Below the pieces are notes generated by a model. It was not told the origin of the DNA. It was given only the letters and a program-made list of their open reading frames with translations, and did no database searches. 64,000 nt of DNA from Pseudomonas sp. SST3 (GTDB lineage: Bacteria; Pseudomonadota; Gammaproteobacteria; Pseudomonadales; Pseudomonadaceae): assembly GCF_003325755.1 (NCBI RefSeq), contig NZ_QORI02000009.1:157389-221388 (forward strand), given 5' to 3'. A program made the position numbers and the translations under genes. This document shows, piece by piece, positions 25,340 through 34,503 of this stretch (the first letter of the stretch is position 1; every line of letters begins with the position of its first letter).

Positions 25340-28012
25340 ATGAAAATACATACCGATGCCGCCAGCCGTCTGGCGACCGAGGTTGTGACGCAGTTGCCAG
25401 TGCCTTCCAGGCTCGGGATGCTGCGTTTCGAGCGTTTGAACGAATCCAGCTGGGCATTGCTCTATCTCGATCCTGCTTGCGAACGGCACCTCGGCCAACC
25501 GGCCCACGAGCTGTGCTCGCTGATCGATTCGCCATATGCCAGCCTGATGGAACCAGCCGTGCGCCTACAGGCGCATGACATCGTTCAGGAACAACTGGCC
25601 ATCCGGGGCCACTATTCCATCCGTTACCGTCTGCATACGACCGAGGGCGCGCTGGATCTGCTGGAGATCGGCGAGCTTTGCCAACAGTATGGTCGAGAAA
25701 TTCTCCGTGGCTACTTGATCATCGAGCCGCACCCGGGAGCAAAGCCGCGGCAGCATTTACCGGATTCGGTGCCCGAACTTTCGGCTGATTTCTACCAGCA
25801 AACCACCGATGTGCATCTCGAGCACCTCATTCGATCCCGCACACAGCAGAGCCTGATCGTACGCCTGGCTCGGCACCGCTATAGCTCGACCAACCCGCAG
25901 GTCGAGGCCGCGCAGCTGATCACCCAGGCCGCGAGCGAGGCCTATGGCATTGCGCGAGCCGCCATCTGGCACCTGAACGGCAATCAACTCACGGCCGTTG
26001 CCGTTCATCGAGGCGACAAGGACAGCCATGAACATCCGCCAGCGCTGGATATATCCGCCTGCCCTCGCTACATGGAGTCGCTGCACAGTGGCCGAGCCAT
26101 CGATGTGTCCAACATTCAACTGGATCCCCGCACCCAGGAGCTGACCGGCCGCTCGTTCAAGATGCCGGGAACCACATCCATTCTGGATGCAACCATCCGG
26201 GTCGGCGGTGAGGTTATCGGCGTGCTCTGCCTGGAGCATTCAGGTAGCGTCCGCGCCTGGCATGCAGACGAGGTGGCGTTCGCCGGTGAGTTGGCAGATC
26301 AGTACGCGCAGGTGCTGGCCAACCAGCAACGACTCAGCGCCACACATACTCTGTATCTGTTCCAGCGGGCGGTGGAGCAGAGTGCAAGCGCCTTCATCCT
26401 CGTCGACAAGAATGGCATTGTCGATTATGTGAACCCTAGTTTTTCGGCCATCACTCAATACGCTGCCGATGAAATCCGTGGACGTCACCTCACCGAGCTG
26501 ACCACGCTGGACAACCTCAGCCAGCTGCTGTTCAACTCCTCATCCAGCTTGGCCGAAAGCAACAGCTGGCAGGGCGAGTTCCGAAGCCGGCGCAAGGACC
26601 TCGAACCATACTGGGGCCAGCTGTCGATCTCCAAGGTGTATGGCGAGAACGGCGAGCTGACGCATTACATCGGTATCTATGAGGACATCACTCAGAGCAA
26701 GCTGGCGCAGCAGCGTATCGAGCGCCTGGCCTATACCGATAACCTGACCAGCCTCGGCAATCGCCCGTTCTTCATCCGCAGCATCGAAGAGCGCTTCGCC
26801 AACAACCAGACGCCGCATCTATGCCTGTTGCTGGTCGACATCGACAACTTCAAGCGCATCAATGACAGTCTCGGCCACCAGACCGGTGACAAGCTGCTCG
26901 CCAGCCTTGCGCGACGTCTGCGTAACAGCCTGAAACGGGACACTGTACTGGCGCGTTTCGCCAGCAACGAATTCGCCCTTCTGCTCGACGACATGGACCT
27001 GGAAGAAGGCCAGCACCTGGCGAATCAGGTGTTGCGCATCCTGGACAAGCCGTTGTTCGTCGACAAACAGCTGATCAGTGTCAGCGGCTCCCTGGGCCTG
27101 GCCTGCGCGCCCCTGCACGGTCGCGACCCGGAAACGCTGATGAAGCACGCCGGGCAAGCGCTGCACAGAGCCAAGGCCAACGGAAAGAATCAGGTCCAGG
27201 TGTTCACCGAAGCCCTGCACGCCGAGGCGAACTACAAGCTGTTCGTGGAGAACAACCTGCGTCGCGCTCTGATGCAGAACGAGCTTGAGGTCTATTACCA
27301 GCCAAAGCTTTGTCTGCGTACCGGCCGCCTGCAGGGCCTGGAGGCGTTGCTGCGTTGGAATCATCCGGAAAAAGGCATGATCCAGCCAGACCAGTTCATC
27401 AGCGTTGCCGAAGAGACCGGACTGATCATTCCTATTGGCAAGTTGGTGGCTCGCGAAGCGTGCCGGATGGGCTTACAGCTCGCTTCGCTGGGTATCGGTG
27501 CGCCGCAGATCGCAATCAATCTATCGCCGAAGCAGTTTTCCGATCCAGACCTCGTCGGTTCGATCGCCACCATCCTTTCCGAAGAACGGCTGCCCCCTGG
27601 CTGCCTGGAACTGGAGCTGACCGAGGGGCTGCTGCTCGACGCCACCGAGGAAACTCGCCAACAGTTGATCGGCTTGAAGGCACTGGGCGTGACCTTGGCG
27701 ATGGACGATTTCGGTACCGGCTACTCCTCACTGAGCTACCTGAAGAAATTCCCGATCGATGTGATCAAGATCGACCGAAGCTTTATCAAAGACATCCCCG
27801 GCAACCAGGACGATATCGAGATCACTTCCGCCGTGATCGCCATGGCTCGCAATCTCAATCTCAAGGTGGTCGCCGAAGGTATCGAGACCACCGAGCAACT
27901 GGCATTCCTGCGCCACCAACGCTGCGATATTGGCCAAGGCTATCTATTCGATAGGCCGATCCCTGGCCGAGAACTGCTCAGCTCACTCCGCCGCTACACG
28001 AATTGGCTCTGA
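25340..28012 (+). CDS. dipA: Cyclic-di-GMP phosphodiesterase, GAF-PAS-GGDEF-EAL (DipA-like)
   Basis: This is an 890-residue soluble regulator. A GAF-like domain covers about residues 180-330 and a PAS domain about 335-455 ('VDYVNPSFSAITQYAADEIRG'). Next comes a GGDEF domain whose active motif is degenerate ('LARFASNEFALLLDD', with FASNEF in place of GGDEF), so it should not make c-di-GMP. Last is an EAL domain with intact catalytic features: 'LEALLRWNHP', 'INLSPKQF', 'ELTEGLLL', 'MDDFGTGYSSLSYL', 'IKIDRSFI' and 'VVAEGIET'. It should hydrolyse c-di-GMP. Position before msrA and domain order match DipA (PA5017), linked in P. aeruginosa to biofilm dispersal. No membrane segment is visible. Confidence 0.88.
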   Translation: MKIHTDAASRLATEVVTQLPVPSRLGMLRFERLNESSWALLYLDPACERHLGQPAHELCSLIDSPYASLMEPAVRLQAHDIVQEQLAIRGHYSIRYRLHTTEGALDLLEIGELCQQYGREILRGYLIIEPHPGAKPRQHLPDSVPELSADFYQQTTDVHLEHLIRSRTQQSLIVRLARHRYSSTNPQVEAAQLITQAASEAYGIARAAIWHLNGNQLTAVAVHRGDKDSHEHPPALDISACPRYMESLHSGRAIDVSNIQLDPRTQELTGRSFKMPGTTSILDATIRVGGEVIGVLCLEHSGSVRAWHADEVAFAGELADQYAQVLANQQRLSATHTLYLFQRAVEQSASAFILVDKNGIVDYVNPSFSAITQYAADEIRGRHLTELTTLDNLSQLLFNSSSSLAESNSWQGEFRSRRKDLEPYWGQLSISKVYGENGELTHYIGIYEDITQSKLAQQRIERLAYTDNLTSLGNRPFFIRSIEERFANNQTPHLCLLLVDIDNFKRINDSLGHQTGDKLLASLARRLRNSLKRDTVLARFASNEFALLLDDMDLEEGQHLANQVLRILDKPLFVDKQLISVSGSLGLACAPLHGRDPETLMKHAGQALHRAKANGKNQVQVFTEALHAEANYKLFVENNLRRALMQNELEVYYQPKLCLRTGRLQGLEALLRWNHPEKGMIQPDQFISVAEETGLIIPIGKLVAREACRMGLQLASLGIGAPQIAINLSPKQFSDPDLVGSIATILSEERLPPGCLELELTEGLLLDATEETRQQLIGLKALGVTLAMDDFGTGYSSLSYLKKFPIDVIKIDRSFIKDIPGNQDDIEITSAVIAMARNLNLKVVAEGIETTEQLAFLRHQRCDIGQGYLFDRPIPGRELLSSLRRYTNWL

Positions 28013-28112
28013 CCTTTCGTCAGCACACCATCGGTGTAAAGCGCGTTGGTTTTAGTCGCTTGGTAGCCTAGGCTTCCAGCAGCCCATAAGACCATCAGGC
28101 ACGAGGACCATC

Positions 28113-28760
28113 ATGACCCTGCGCTCGCAAATTCTCGTACACAAACAGGCACTCCCAGATGCGGGACAAGCCTTGCCTGGACGCGCCACCGCGGTTCCCG
28201 TGCCCGCTGCTCATTTCGTCAACGGCAACCCGCTGCAGCCCCCCTTCCCGACTCACCTGCAACAAGCGGTCTTTGCCATAGGCTGTTTCTGGGGAGCTGA
28301 GCGGCGGTTCTGGGAGCAACCCGGTGTCTGGACCACTGCCGTGGGTTACGCCGGAGGTCACACGCCGAACCCTACCTACGAGGAAGTTTGCTCCGGCCTC
28401 ACCGGACATACCGAAGCCGTGTTGGTGGTGTTCGATCCGCAGCAGATTGCTTATCACGAATTGCTCAGGCTGTTCTGGGAGGCGCACAACCCGACCCAGG
28501 GCATGCGCCAGGGCAACGACATCGGTACCCAGTATCGCTCGGCGATCTACTGCTTCGATACCGCCCAACTGCAGGCGGCACGCATCAGTGAAGAAAGCTT
28601 CCAGACGGAACTGAACCGACACGGGCTAGGGAGTATCACCACCGAAATCGCCGAAGCCCCGCCATTCTATTACGCCGAGGCCTACCACCAGCAGTATCTG
28701 GCGAAGAATCCAGGTGGTTATTGTGGGCTCGGCGGCACGGGCGTGTGCATGCCAGCTTGA
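28113..28760 (+). CDS. msrA: Peptide methionine sulfoxide reductase MsrA
   Basis: This 215-residue enzyme reduces methionine-S-sulfoxide in proteins. The catalytic cysteine is in '[14 protein letters not shown]' near residue 55. '[28 protein letters not shown]' and '[12 protein letters not shown]' are invariant family features. Two C-terminal cysteines ('[14 protein letters not shown]') are the recycling residues that pass electrons to thioredoxin. An N-terminal extension of about 50 residues before the catalytic domain is usual for the longer MsrA form. GAGG is six bases before the ATG. Confidence 0.96.
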   Translation: MTLRSQILVHKQALPDAGQALPGRATAVPVPAAHFVNGNPLQPPFPTHLQQAVFAIGCFWGAERRFWEQPGVWTTAVGYAGGHTPNPTYEEVCSGLTGHTEAVLVVFDPQQIAYHELLRLFWEAHNPTQGMRQGNDIGTQYRSAIYCFDTAQLQAARISEESFQTELNRHGLGSITTEIAEAPPFYYAEAYHQQYLAKNPGGYCGLGGTGVCMPA

Positions 28761-28834
28761 GGCTGGTCTGGGAACTAATACTTGGGCGGAGGCATAACGT
28801 TGCAAATGCACGGCGTCGATTTTCGACTCAAAAA

Positions 28835-28860
28835 GAAAACCCCGCCGAAGCGGGGCCTTT
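28835..28860 (+). terminator. Rho-independent terminator after msrA
   Basis: CCCCGC, loop CGAA, GCGGGG form a strong stem, preceded by AAAA and followed by CCTTTGC. It lies about 75 bases after msrA. The downstream T-run is short, and the A-run on the other side would also allow termination of minus-strand transcripts reading in from the acyl-CoA dehydrogenase. Confidence 0.7.
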
Positions 28861-29010
28861 GCAGACTGAATCCTGACATCCGTGACTTGCGCCTTCCTGG
28901 CGTCGTTCCGCTACGCTTCCGTGTTTTTCGATGCGCTTCCCTACGCGGCGTCCATAACGCAAAAGACTACCGCCCGGTCGGATAAACCTGTAGTAGCAAT
29001 TTGCACCACA

Positions 29011-29076
29011 GTTTGTAGGCATTTACTTACACGCAACTCATCCATGGGTTCAGCGTGTAAGCCATTGGCTACAAAC
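29011..29076. repeat. Long two-step inverted repeat in spacer
   Basis: GTTTGTAG at 29011-29018 pairs with CTACAAAC at 29069-29076. Inside it, TTACACGC at 29027-29034 pairs with GCGTGTAA at 29053-29060. The two arms are separated symmetrically by eight unpaired bases on each side, and the loop is 18 bases. This would fold as a stem with an internal loop in RNA, or act as a large dyad in DNA. Function unknown. Confidence 0.55.
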
Positions 29077-29160
29077 GGTGCAGATCTATGACTGGAGTAG
29101 TGGCGCATTGTTCCCTGTCATGGCGCATTAATTTCATTATGCCTGTACGGGTTAAGCCGA

Positions 29161-30939
29161 TCAGAACTGAGCGGCGTCCAGGAGGTACAGAGAATCACTG
29201 CCGGCGCGGACCGATGCGCTCAAAGAATGAATACGCGGCAGCAACCGTGCAAAGTAGAACCGCGCCGTACCGAGCTTGCTCGCGTAGAAATCCTCCTGCC
29301 CTTCCTTGCCGATCGCGGCGCCCGCCATCCGCGCCCACATATAGGCGTAGGCGGTGTAGCCGAATACGTGGAGATATTCCACCGAGGCCGCACCGATCTC
29401 ATTGGGGTTGTTCTTCGCGCTGTCGAGGACGAAAGCGGTGAGCGCGTCCAGGTTCTCCAGCGCGGCCTTGAGCGGCGTGACGAACTCACCGAGTTCCGGG
29501 CCGGCTGCCGCACAGTAGCGCCGAATCTCATCAGCCAACGCCTGGTAGAGCTCACCGCCGCTGCCCACCACCTTGCGACCAAGAAGATCCAGTGCCTGGA
29601 TACCGTTGGTGCCCTCGTAGATCTGGGTGATTCGGCAATCACGCACCAACTGCTCCTGGCCCCACTCGCGAATGAAGCCGTGGCCACCGAAGATCTGCTG
29701 GCCATGCACGGTAGTCTCCAGCCCCATATCGGTGAGGAAGGCCTTGGCTACCGGCGTCAGCAGCGCTACCTGCGCTTCGGCGCGCTGGCGGGCGTCGGTG
29801 TCATCGCTGAACTTGGCGATGTCCAGCTGCAGCGCGACGTAGCTGGAGAAAGCGCGACCGCCCTCGTTCAACGCCTTCATGGTCAGCAACATTCGGCGAA
29901 CATCGGGATGCACGATGATCGGGTCGGCCGCTTTGTCCTGTGATACCGGACCGGTCGGGGCGCGGCTCTGGATACGCTCACGTGCGTATTCGATGGCGCT
30001 CTGGTAGGAGCGCTCCCCGGTCGACAACCCTTGAATGCCGACGCCCAGGCGTTCGTAATTCATCATGGTGAACATCGCGGCCAGGCCCTTGTTCGGCTCG
30101 CCGACCATCCAGCCGGTGGCGCCGTCGAAGTTCATCACACAGGTGGCCGAAGCCTGGATGCCCATCTTGTGCTCGATCGAGCCGCAGCTCAGGCTGTTGC
30201 GCTCGCCAAGGCTTCCGTCTTCGTTAACCATGACCTTGGGCACCAGAAACAGCGAAATGCCGCGTGAGCCGGCCGGCGCATCGGGCAGCTTGGCCAGTAC
30301 CAGATGGATAATGTTTTCGGTGAGATCGTGCTCGCCACCGGTAATGAAGATCTTGGTGCCGCTGACCTTGTAGGTGCCATCCGCCTGGGGCTCGGCCTTG
30401 GTGCGGATAATGCCCAGGTCGGTGCCGGCATGGGGCTCGGTCAGGCACATCGAGCCGGCCCATATACCGGCATACATGTTCGGCAAATACTTCTGCTTCA
30501 GCTCTTCGCTGGCGTGGGCGTAAATCGACAGGCAAGCGCCAGAGGTCAGCATCGGATAGAGGCCGAACGCCAGGCTGGCTGAATTCATCATCTCCTCGAC
30601 CTGCGCCGAGATCGCCTTGGGCATGCCCATGCCGCCGTAGGCTGGATCGCCGCCGACACCAACCCAGCCGCCTTCAGCATAGAGGCGATAGGCCGCCGGA
30701 TAGCCGGCCGGTGTGCTGACCGCGCCATCGACCCAGCGACAACCTTCTTCATCACCGCTGCGGTTAAGCGGCGCTATGGTATTCGCGGTGATCTTGCCCG
30801 CTTCCTCGAGAATGGCCTCAGCGGTTTCCGCATCCACGACGTCGGCCAGCGCTGGCAACGTCTGCCAGAGCTTCGGGGCTTCGAAGACTTCGTTCAGGAC
30901 GAATCGCATATCGCGCAACGGCGCTTTGTAGTCAGCCAT
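29161..30939 (-). CDS. Acyl-CoA dehydrogenase, FadE type (PA0508-like)
   Basis: This 592-residue flavoprotein of the long acyl-CoA dehydrogenase subfamily oxidises acyl-CoA to trans-2-enoyl-CoA in fatty acid beta-oxidation and passes electrons to ETF. It has the N-terminal signature '[17 protein letters not shown]', the FAD/substrate segment 'MCLTEPHAGTDLGIIRTKA', '[24 protein letters not shown]', the catalytic-base glutamate in '[18 protein letters not shown]', and a C-terminal helical extension. It is the most downstream of three related minus-strand copies, corresponding by my recollection to the PA0506-PA0508 cluster of P. aeruginosa. Chain-length preference cannot be read from sequence. 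Confidence 0.9.
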   Translation of the reverse strand: MADYKAPLRDMRFVLNEVFEAPKLWQTLPALADVVDAETAEAILEEAGKITANTIAPLNRSGDEEGCRWVDGAVSTPAGYPAAYRLYAEGGWVGVGGDPAYGGMGMPKAISAQVEEMMNSASLAFGLYPMLTSGACLSIYAHASEELKQKYLPNMYAGIWAGSMCLTEPHAGTDLGIIRTKAEPQADGTYKVSGTKIFITGGEHDLTENIIHLVLAKLPDAPAGSRGISLFLVPKVMVNEDGSLGERNSLSCGSIEHKMGIQASATCVMNFDGATGWMVGEPNKGLAAMFTMMNYERLGVGIQGLSTGERSYQSAIEYARERIQSRAPTGPVSQDKAADPIIVHPDVRRMLLTMKALNEGGRAFSSYVALQLDIAKFSDDTDARQRAEAQVALLTPVAKAFLTDMGLETTVHGQQIFGGHGFIREWGQEQLVRDCRITQIYEGTNGIQALDLLGRKVVGSGGELYQALADEIRRYCAAAGPELGEFVTPLKAALENLDALTAFVLDSAKNNPNEIGAASVEYLHVFGYTAYAYMWARMAGAAIGKEGQEDFYASKLGTARFYFARLLPRIHSLSASVRAGSDSLYLLDAAQF

Positions 30940-31038
30940 AGGAAAGGACCTCGCAGAAAACGTATCGCCTGGCCGGTTGGCCGCAGCAGTTTCGCGAGTC
31001 TAACTGAAGACTAATCGTCGCCCGAAGCGTCTTAAAAT

Positions 31039-31072
31039 GACCAATCGGTTCTCGTCTCGACAAGTCGGTCAT
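31039..31072. promoter_or_regulatory. Weak candidate TetR-type operator upstream of acyl-CoA dehydrogenase
   Basis: About 100 bases before the dehydrogenase start, GACCAATCGGTT is a near-palindrome with ACC and GGT arms. A second related word, AAGTCGGTCAT, follows 12 bases on. Read on the minus strand these are ACCGATTGGTC and ACCGACTTGTC. The pattern resembles TetR-family sites that often control fatty-acid genes, but the match is short. Confidence 0.25.
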
Positions 31073-31120
31073 GCCTGCCAGCACCCAGGTGACTGGCATG
31101 AACCTGCCTCGAATCGATAT

Positions 31121-31144
31121 AAAAAGCCCGCACATGGCGGGCTC
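31121..31144 (-). terminator. Rho-independent terminator, minus strand
   Basis: On the minus strand GCCCGC, loop CATGT, GCGGGC is followed by TTTTT. It lies 15 bases past the stop of the acyl-CoA dehydrogenase at 31159-32952, so that gene and the next dehydrogenase should be separate transcripts. Confidence 0.85.
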
Positions 31145-31158
31145 GGCCGAGGGATGCC

Positions 31159-32952
31159 TTAGAAGGCGAATTGATTGGACGCCAACTTCATCAAGCTTGC
31201 GCTACCGGCCCCAATCGCGGCTTTATGCGCGGAGGTACGTGGCAGCAACCGTGCGAAGTAGAACTCCGCAGTGGTTACCTTCGACTGATAGAAGGCCGCA
31301 TCGCCTTCTGCGGCATCCAGTTTGCCCTGCGCTACCACGGCCATGCGCAGCCAGAGGTAGCCGAGAATCAGATAGCCGCAGTACATCAGGTAATCAACCG
31401 ACGCCGCGCCGACTTCGTCCGGGTTCTTCATCGCCGCCATGCCGACCCGCTGGGTGATCTCGCCCAGATCACGGTTGATGTCAGCCAACTGGCTTACGTG
31501 ACTCTGCAACTGAGGATGTTGCGCGTTGGCTTCGCAGAACTTATGCACCAGCTTGGTAAAGCCGAGCATCAGCTTGCCCTGGCTGCCCAGGACTTTGCGC
31601 CCAAGCAGATCGAGCGCCTGAATCCCATTGGTGCCTTCATAGATCGGCGCGATACGGCAATCACGTACCAGCTGCTCCATGCCCCACTCGCGGATATAGC
31701 CATGGCCGCCGAACACCTGCATGCCCAGGTTGGTGACCTCAAGCCCCGTGTCGGTCATGAAGGCCTTGCAAATGGGCGTGAGGAACGCGAGCAGTGCTTC
31801 GGCTTCCTGGCGCCTGGCTTCGTCCGGGCTGTGGGTCTGATCGAGCAGTTGCGCGGTGAAGTAGGCCAGGGCGCGGTTGCCTTCGTTGAACGCCTTCATC
31901 GTCAGCAGCATGCGGCGCACGTCCGGGTGCACGATGATTGGGTCAGCAGGCTTATCGGGAAATTTCGCCCCCGTTAACGAACGCATCTGCAAACGGTCGT
32001 TGGCATATTGGATCGCGCCCTGGAAACTCGCCTCGCCATTGCACAATCCCTGCATGCCCGTACCGAGACGTGCGTGATTCATCATGGTGAACATGCAGTT
32101 CAGGCCCTTGTTCGGCTCCCCGACGAGAAAGCCGGTAGCACCGTCGAAGTTGAGCACACAGGTGGCCGACGCCTTGATCCCCATCTTGTGTTCGATGGAG
32201 CCACAAACGACGCCATTACGCTCGCCCGCTTCGCCCGCAGCGTTGGGCATGAACTTCGGTACGATAAACAGCGAGATGCCCTTGGTGCCAGCGGGCGCAT
32301 CGGGCAGCTTGGCCAGCACCAGATGCACAATGTTCTCGCTCATGTCGTGCTCGCCAGCGGAGATGAAAATCTTGGTTCCGCTGATCGCATAGCTGCCATC
32401 CACCTGCGGCACGGCGCGAGTCTTGATGATGCCCAGGTCCGTTCCGCAGTGCGGCTCGGTCAGACACATGGTTCCAGTCCAGCGACCTTCGGTCATGCGG
32501 GTCAGATAGGTCTGCTTCTGTTGTTCCGTACCGTGGGCCCCGATCGCGGCCATCGCGCCGTGGGTCAGCCCCGGATACATGCCAAAGGACGTATTGGCCG
32601 AACCGACCATTTCCCCGATGACCAGCCCCAGCGAATGCGGCAGGCCCTGGCCACCGTAGGTCGGGTCCGAGGCCAGGCCCATCCAGCCGCCTTCGGCGTA
32701 CTGAGCGAAGGCTTCCTTGAACCCTTTGGGTGTGGTCACCACGCCGCTTTCAAAATGACAGCCCTCCTCGTCACCACTGCGATTCAGCGGCGCGAGAACC
32801 TGCTCGCAGAACTTGGCGCCCTCCTCGAGGATGGCACTGACCATGTCCGGCGTGGCGTCGTCGGCACCGTTGGCGGCGTAACTGCCATGAAAATCGAACA
32901 CTTCATCGATCAGAAAGCGCATATCACGCAAGGGGGCCTTGTAAGCGGGCAT
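31159..32952 (-). CDS. Acyl-CoA dehydrogenase, FadE type (PA0507-like)
   Basis: This 597-residue paralogue of the two flanking dehydrogenases begins MPAYKAPLRDMRFLIDEVFDF. It shows '[19 protein letters not shown]' for flavin and substrate, 'GSIEHKMGIKASATCVLNFDGATG', the catalytic glutamate in '[18 protein letters not shown]', and the long C-terminal helical domain of this subfamily. It should act in beta-oxidation with ETF as electron acceptor. Its own terminator follows it, and a diguanylate cyclase gene lies upstream on the same strand, 108 bases away. No PsrA-like box is visible immediately upstream. Confidence 0.9.
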   Translation of the reverse strand: MPAYKAPLRDMRFLIDEVFDFHGSYAANGADDATPDMVSAILEEGAKFCEQVLAPLNRSGDEEGCHFESGVVTTPKGFKEAFAQYAEGGWMGLASDPTYGGQGLPHSLGLVIGEMVGSANTSFGMYPGLTHGAMAAIGAHGTEQQKQTYLTRMTEGRWTGTMCLTEPHCGTDLGIIKTRAVPQVDGSYAISGTKIFISAGEHDMSENIVHLVLAKLPDAPAGTKGISLFIVPKFMPNAAGEAGERNGVVCGSIEHKMGIKASATCVLNFDGATGFLVGEPNKGLNCMFTMMNHARLGTGMQGLCNGEASFQGAIQYANDRLQMRSLTGAKFPDKPADPIIVHPDVRRMLLTMKAFNEGNRALAYFTAQLLDQTHSPDEARRQEAEALLAFLTPICKAFMTDTGLEVTNLGMQVFGGHGYIREWGMEQLVRDCRIAPIYEGTNGIQALDLLGRKVLGSQGKLMLGFTKLVHKFCEANAQHPQLQSHVSQLADINRDLGEITQRVGMAAMKNPDEVGAASVDYLMYCGYLILGYLWLRMAVVAQGKLDAAEGDAAFYQSKVTTAEFYFARLLPRTSAHKAAIGAGSASLMKLASNQFAF

Positions 32953-33060
32953 AGGGTTCTCCAGTAGGCGGCGCGGTGCGTTGTTATCACAGGCACGCTA
33001 CTGGTAGTCCGACCCCTTCAACAATCACATTACAGGCGATGAATGCGCCGTCATAACTGG

Positions 33061-34359
33061 TCAAGCGCTGGTCGTCTGCCTTTTAGCGCGCACGGCACCA
33101 CGACGGTTATCGCCGTGCGCTCGGATGCAGTTACGGCCGGCGCCCTTGGCGCTGTAGAGCGCCTGATCTGCGGTCTTGATGACCTCGTCCGGTGTGCGCT
33201 GCGTCGCCAGACGCTCGGCAGCACCGATACTGATGGTCACCGAAACTGTGCCAGCCGCACCGACATCGCGACGCTGCCGACCCTGCTCGGCGGTCTTCGG
33301 CCGGCTGGTTTTGTCGCGCAGCTGCATGGGATAGCTTTCAACCGCCTGCCGGACCGCCTCCAGGTGTGGCAGGCAGTGTTGTAGATCACGCCCGGGAAAC
33401 ACCAACGCGAACTCTTCACCGCCGTAACGGTACGCACGCCCGCCGCCGCCAACCTTGCGCAATCGGCTCGCCACCAGCCGCAGCACCTGGTCGCCGACAT
33501 CGTGACCGTGGGTATCGTTGAACGCCTTGAAGCGATCCACGTCAGCCATGGCAATGACGTAGTGCCGCCCCAGCCGTTGCAAACGCTCGTTGAGTGCCCG
33601 GCGTCCCGGAAGGCCGGTCAGCTCGTCACGGAACGCCATTTGGTAAGCCTCCTGCGCAATCGACACCACCAGGGCCAGCATCATCACGCTGCTCAACACG
33701 TTGAGCGCACCCGGACGGCTGAACACTTGCGGCAGCATCAGCAGCAGACCCGCCAGGACCACCAGCTGGGCGGCGTGCACCGGTCGCGGACGCCGCAGGT
33801 ACTGGATCAGCAGCCCCAACAGGGCAACCAGAAATACCGGATAGGCCAGCTGGATAAGCTGCAGCCAGTCCGCCTGCAGGAACGGCCAGCGGATCTCTGA
33901 CAGCCAATCGAGCATCGCATCTGGGAACCGCCGCGCTAGGGCCAGGGCTGACACCACCACCGCAAACAATACCGCCAGACGCGCAAGCCCGTCCTGCAAC
34001 AGATGCGTACGCTCGTGCCACAGCGCATACAGTCCGTATAGCGTCGGCAATAGCAGGCAGCAGAGATGAAAGGTCAGCGCGGCCTCAGGCAACAGCGTGC
34101 CGGAGAGGCGGTAATGATCGACCTGGGTATCAAGCAGGAAATAGCTCAGGTAGGTCACCGCCAGCAGACAGGTCTCTCGAATCCGTGCATAGGCGATGCA
34201 GAACGCCGCGCCGAGCAGCAACAGAACAGTCGGCAGTACATTGAAGAGGGAAGTGAAGAACTCGTTGAGATGCGGCTGCCGAGCGGCCGCCAGTCCACCG
34301 AGCAACAATGCCAACGGCGCATAGAAATGACTGAACAAGCGTGCGCTCTGACGAGACAC
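33061..34359 (-). CDS. Membrane diguanylate cyclase (GGEEF domain)
   Basis: This protein of about 432 residues has seven or so hydrophobic segments in the first 240 residues and then a GGDEF domain. The domain begins 'FRDELTGLPGRRALNERLQRL', has 'ADVDRFKAFNDTHGHDVGD', and carries the intact active motif 'YRYGGEEFALVFPG', so it should make c-di-GMP at the membrane. No clear RxxD inhibitory site precedes GGEEF ('KVGGGGRAYR' lies there), so product inhibition may be weak. The frame is open upstream to 34461, but I chose the GTG at 34359 because GGAG lies five bases before it and the extra upstream residues do not resemble a leader. It sits inside the acyl-CoA dehydrogenase cluster. Confidence 0.82.
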   Translation of the reverse strand: MSRQSARLFSHFYAPLALLLGGLAAARQPHLNEFFTSLFNVLPTVLLLLGAAFCIAYARIRETCLLAVTYLSYFLLDTQVDHYRLSGTLLPEAALTFHLCCLLLPTLYGLYALWHERTHLLQDGLARLAVLFAVVVSALALARRFPDAMLDWLSEIRWPFLQADWLQLIQLAYPVFLVALLGLLIQYLRRPRPVHAAQLVVLAGLLLMLPQVFSRPGALNVLSSVMMLALVVSIAQEAYQMAFRDELTGLPGRRALNERLQRLGRHYVIAMADVDRFKAFNDTHGHDVGDQVLRLVASRLRKVGGGGRAYRYGGEEFALVFPGRDLQHCLPHLEAVRQAVESYPMQLRDKTSRPKTAEQGRQRRDVGAAGTVSVTISIGAAERLATQRTPDEVIKTADQALYSAKGAGRNCIRAHGDNRRGAVRAKRQTTSA

Positions 34360-34460
34360 GGAGGCTCCGGCGTAGACATGAAAACAGGCATTGTGCCAGC
34401 AGTTGATGCGCCAAACACCAGTTAAGGAGCGCACCGGAGACAGCAGGGTTTTCGAAGCCA

Positions 34461-34487
34461 AAAAAACCGCTGCCGAGGCAGCGGTTT
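34461..34487 (-). terminator. Rho-independent terminator, minus strand
   Basis: AAACCGCTGC pairs perfectly with GCAGCGGTTT across a four-base loop, and on the minus strand is followed by T-rich sequence. It lies just past the stop of the dehydrogenase at 34504-36309, separating it from the diguanylate cyclase gene. Confidence 0.88.
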
Positions 34488-34503
34488 CTTTATCACGAAC
34501 GAT

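Larger units (their letters stand above)
28761..29160. other. 400-base non-coding spacer between msrA and the acyl-CoA dehydrogenase cluster
   Basis: No convincing gene lies here; the short open frames have no usable start signals and no recognisable product. It contains a terminator just after msrA and a long interrupted inverted repeat at 29011-29076. As judged from remembered P. aeruginosa gene order, it is also the point where synteny changes from the PA5018 neighbourhood to the PA0508 neighbourhood. Confidence 0.6.
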
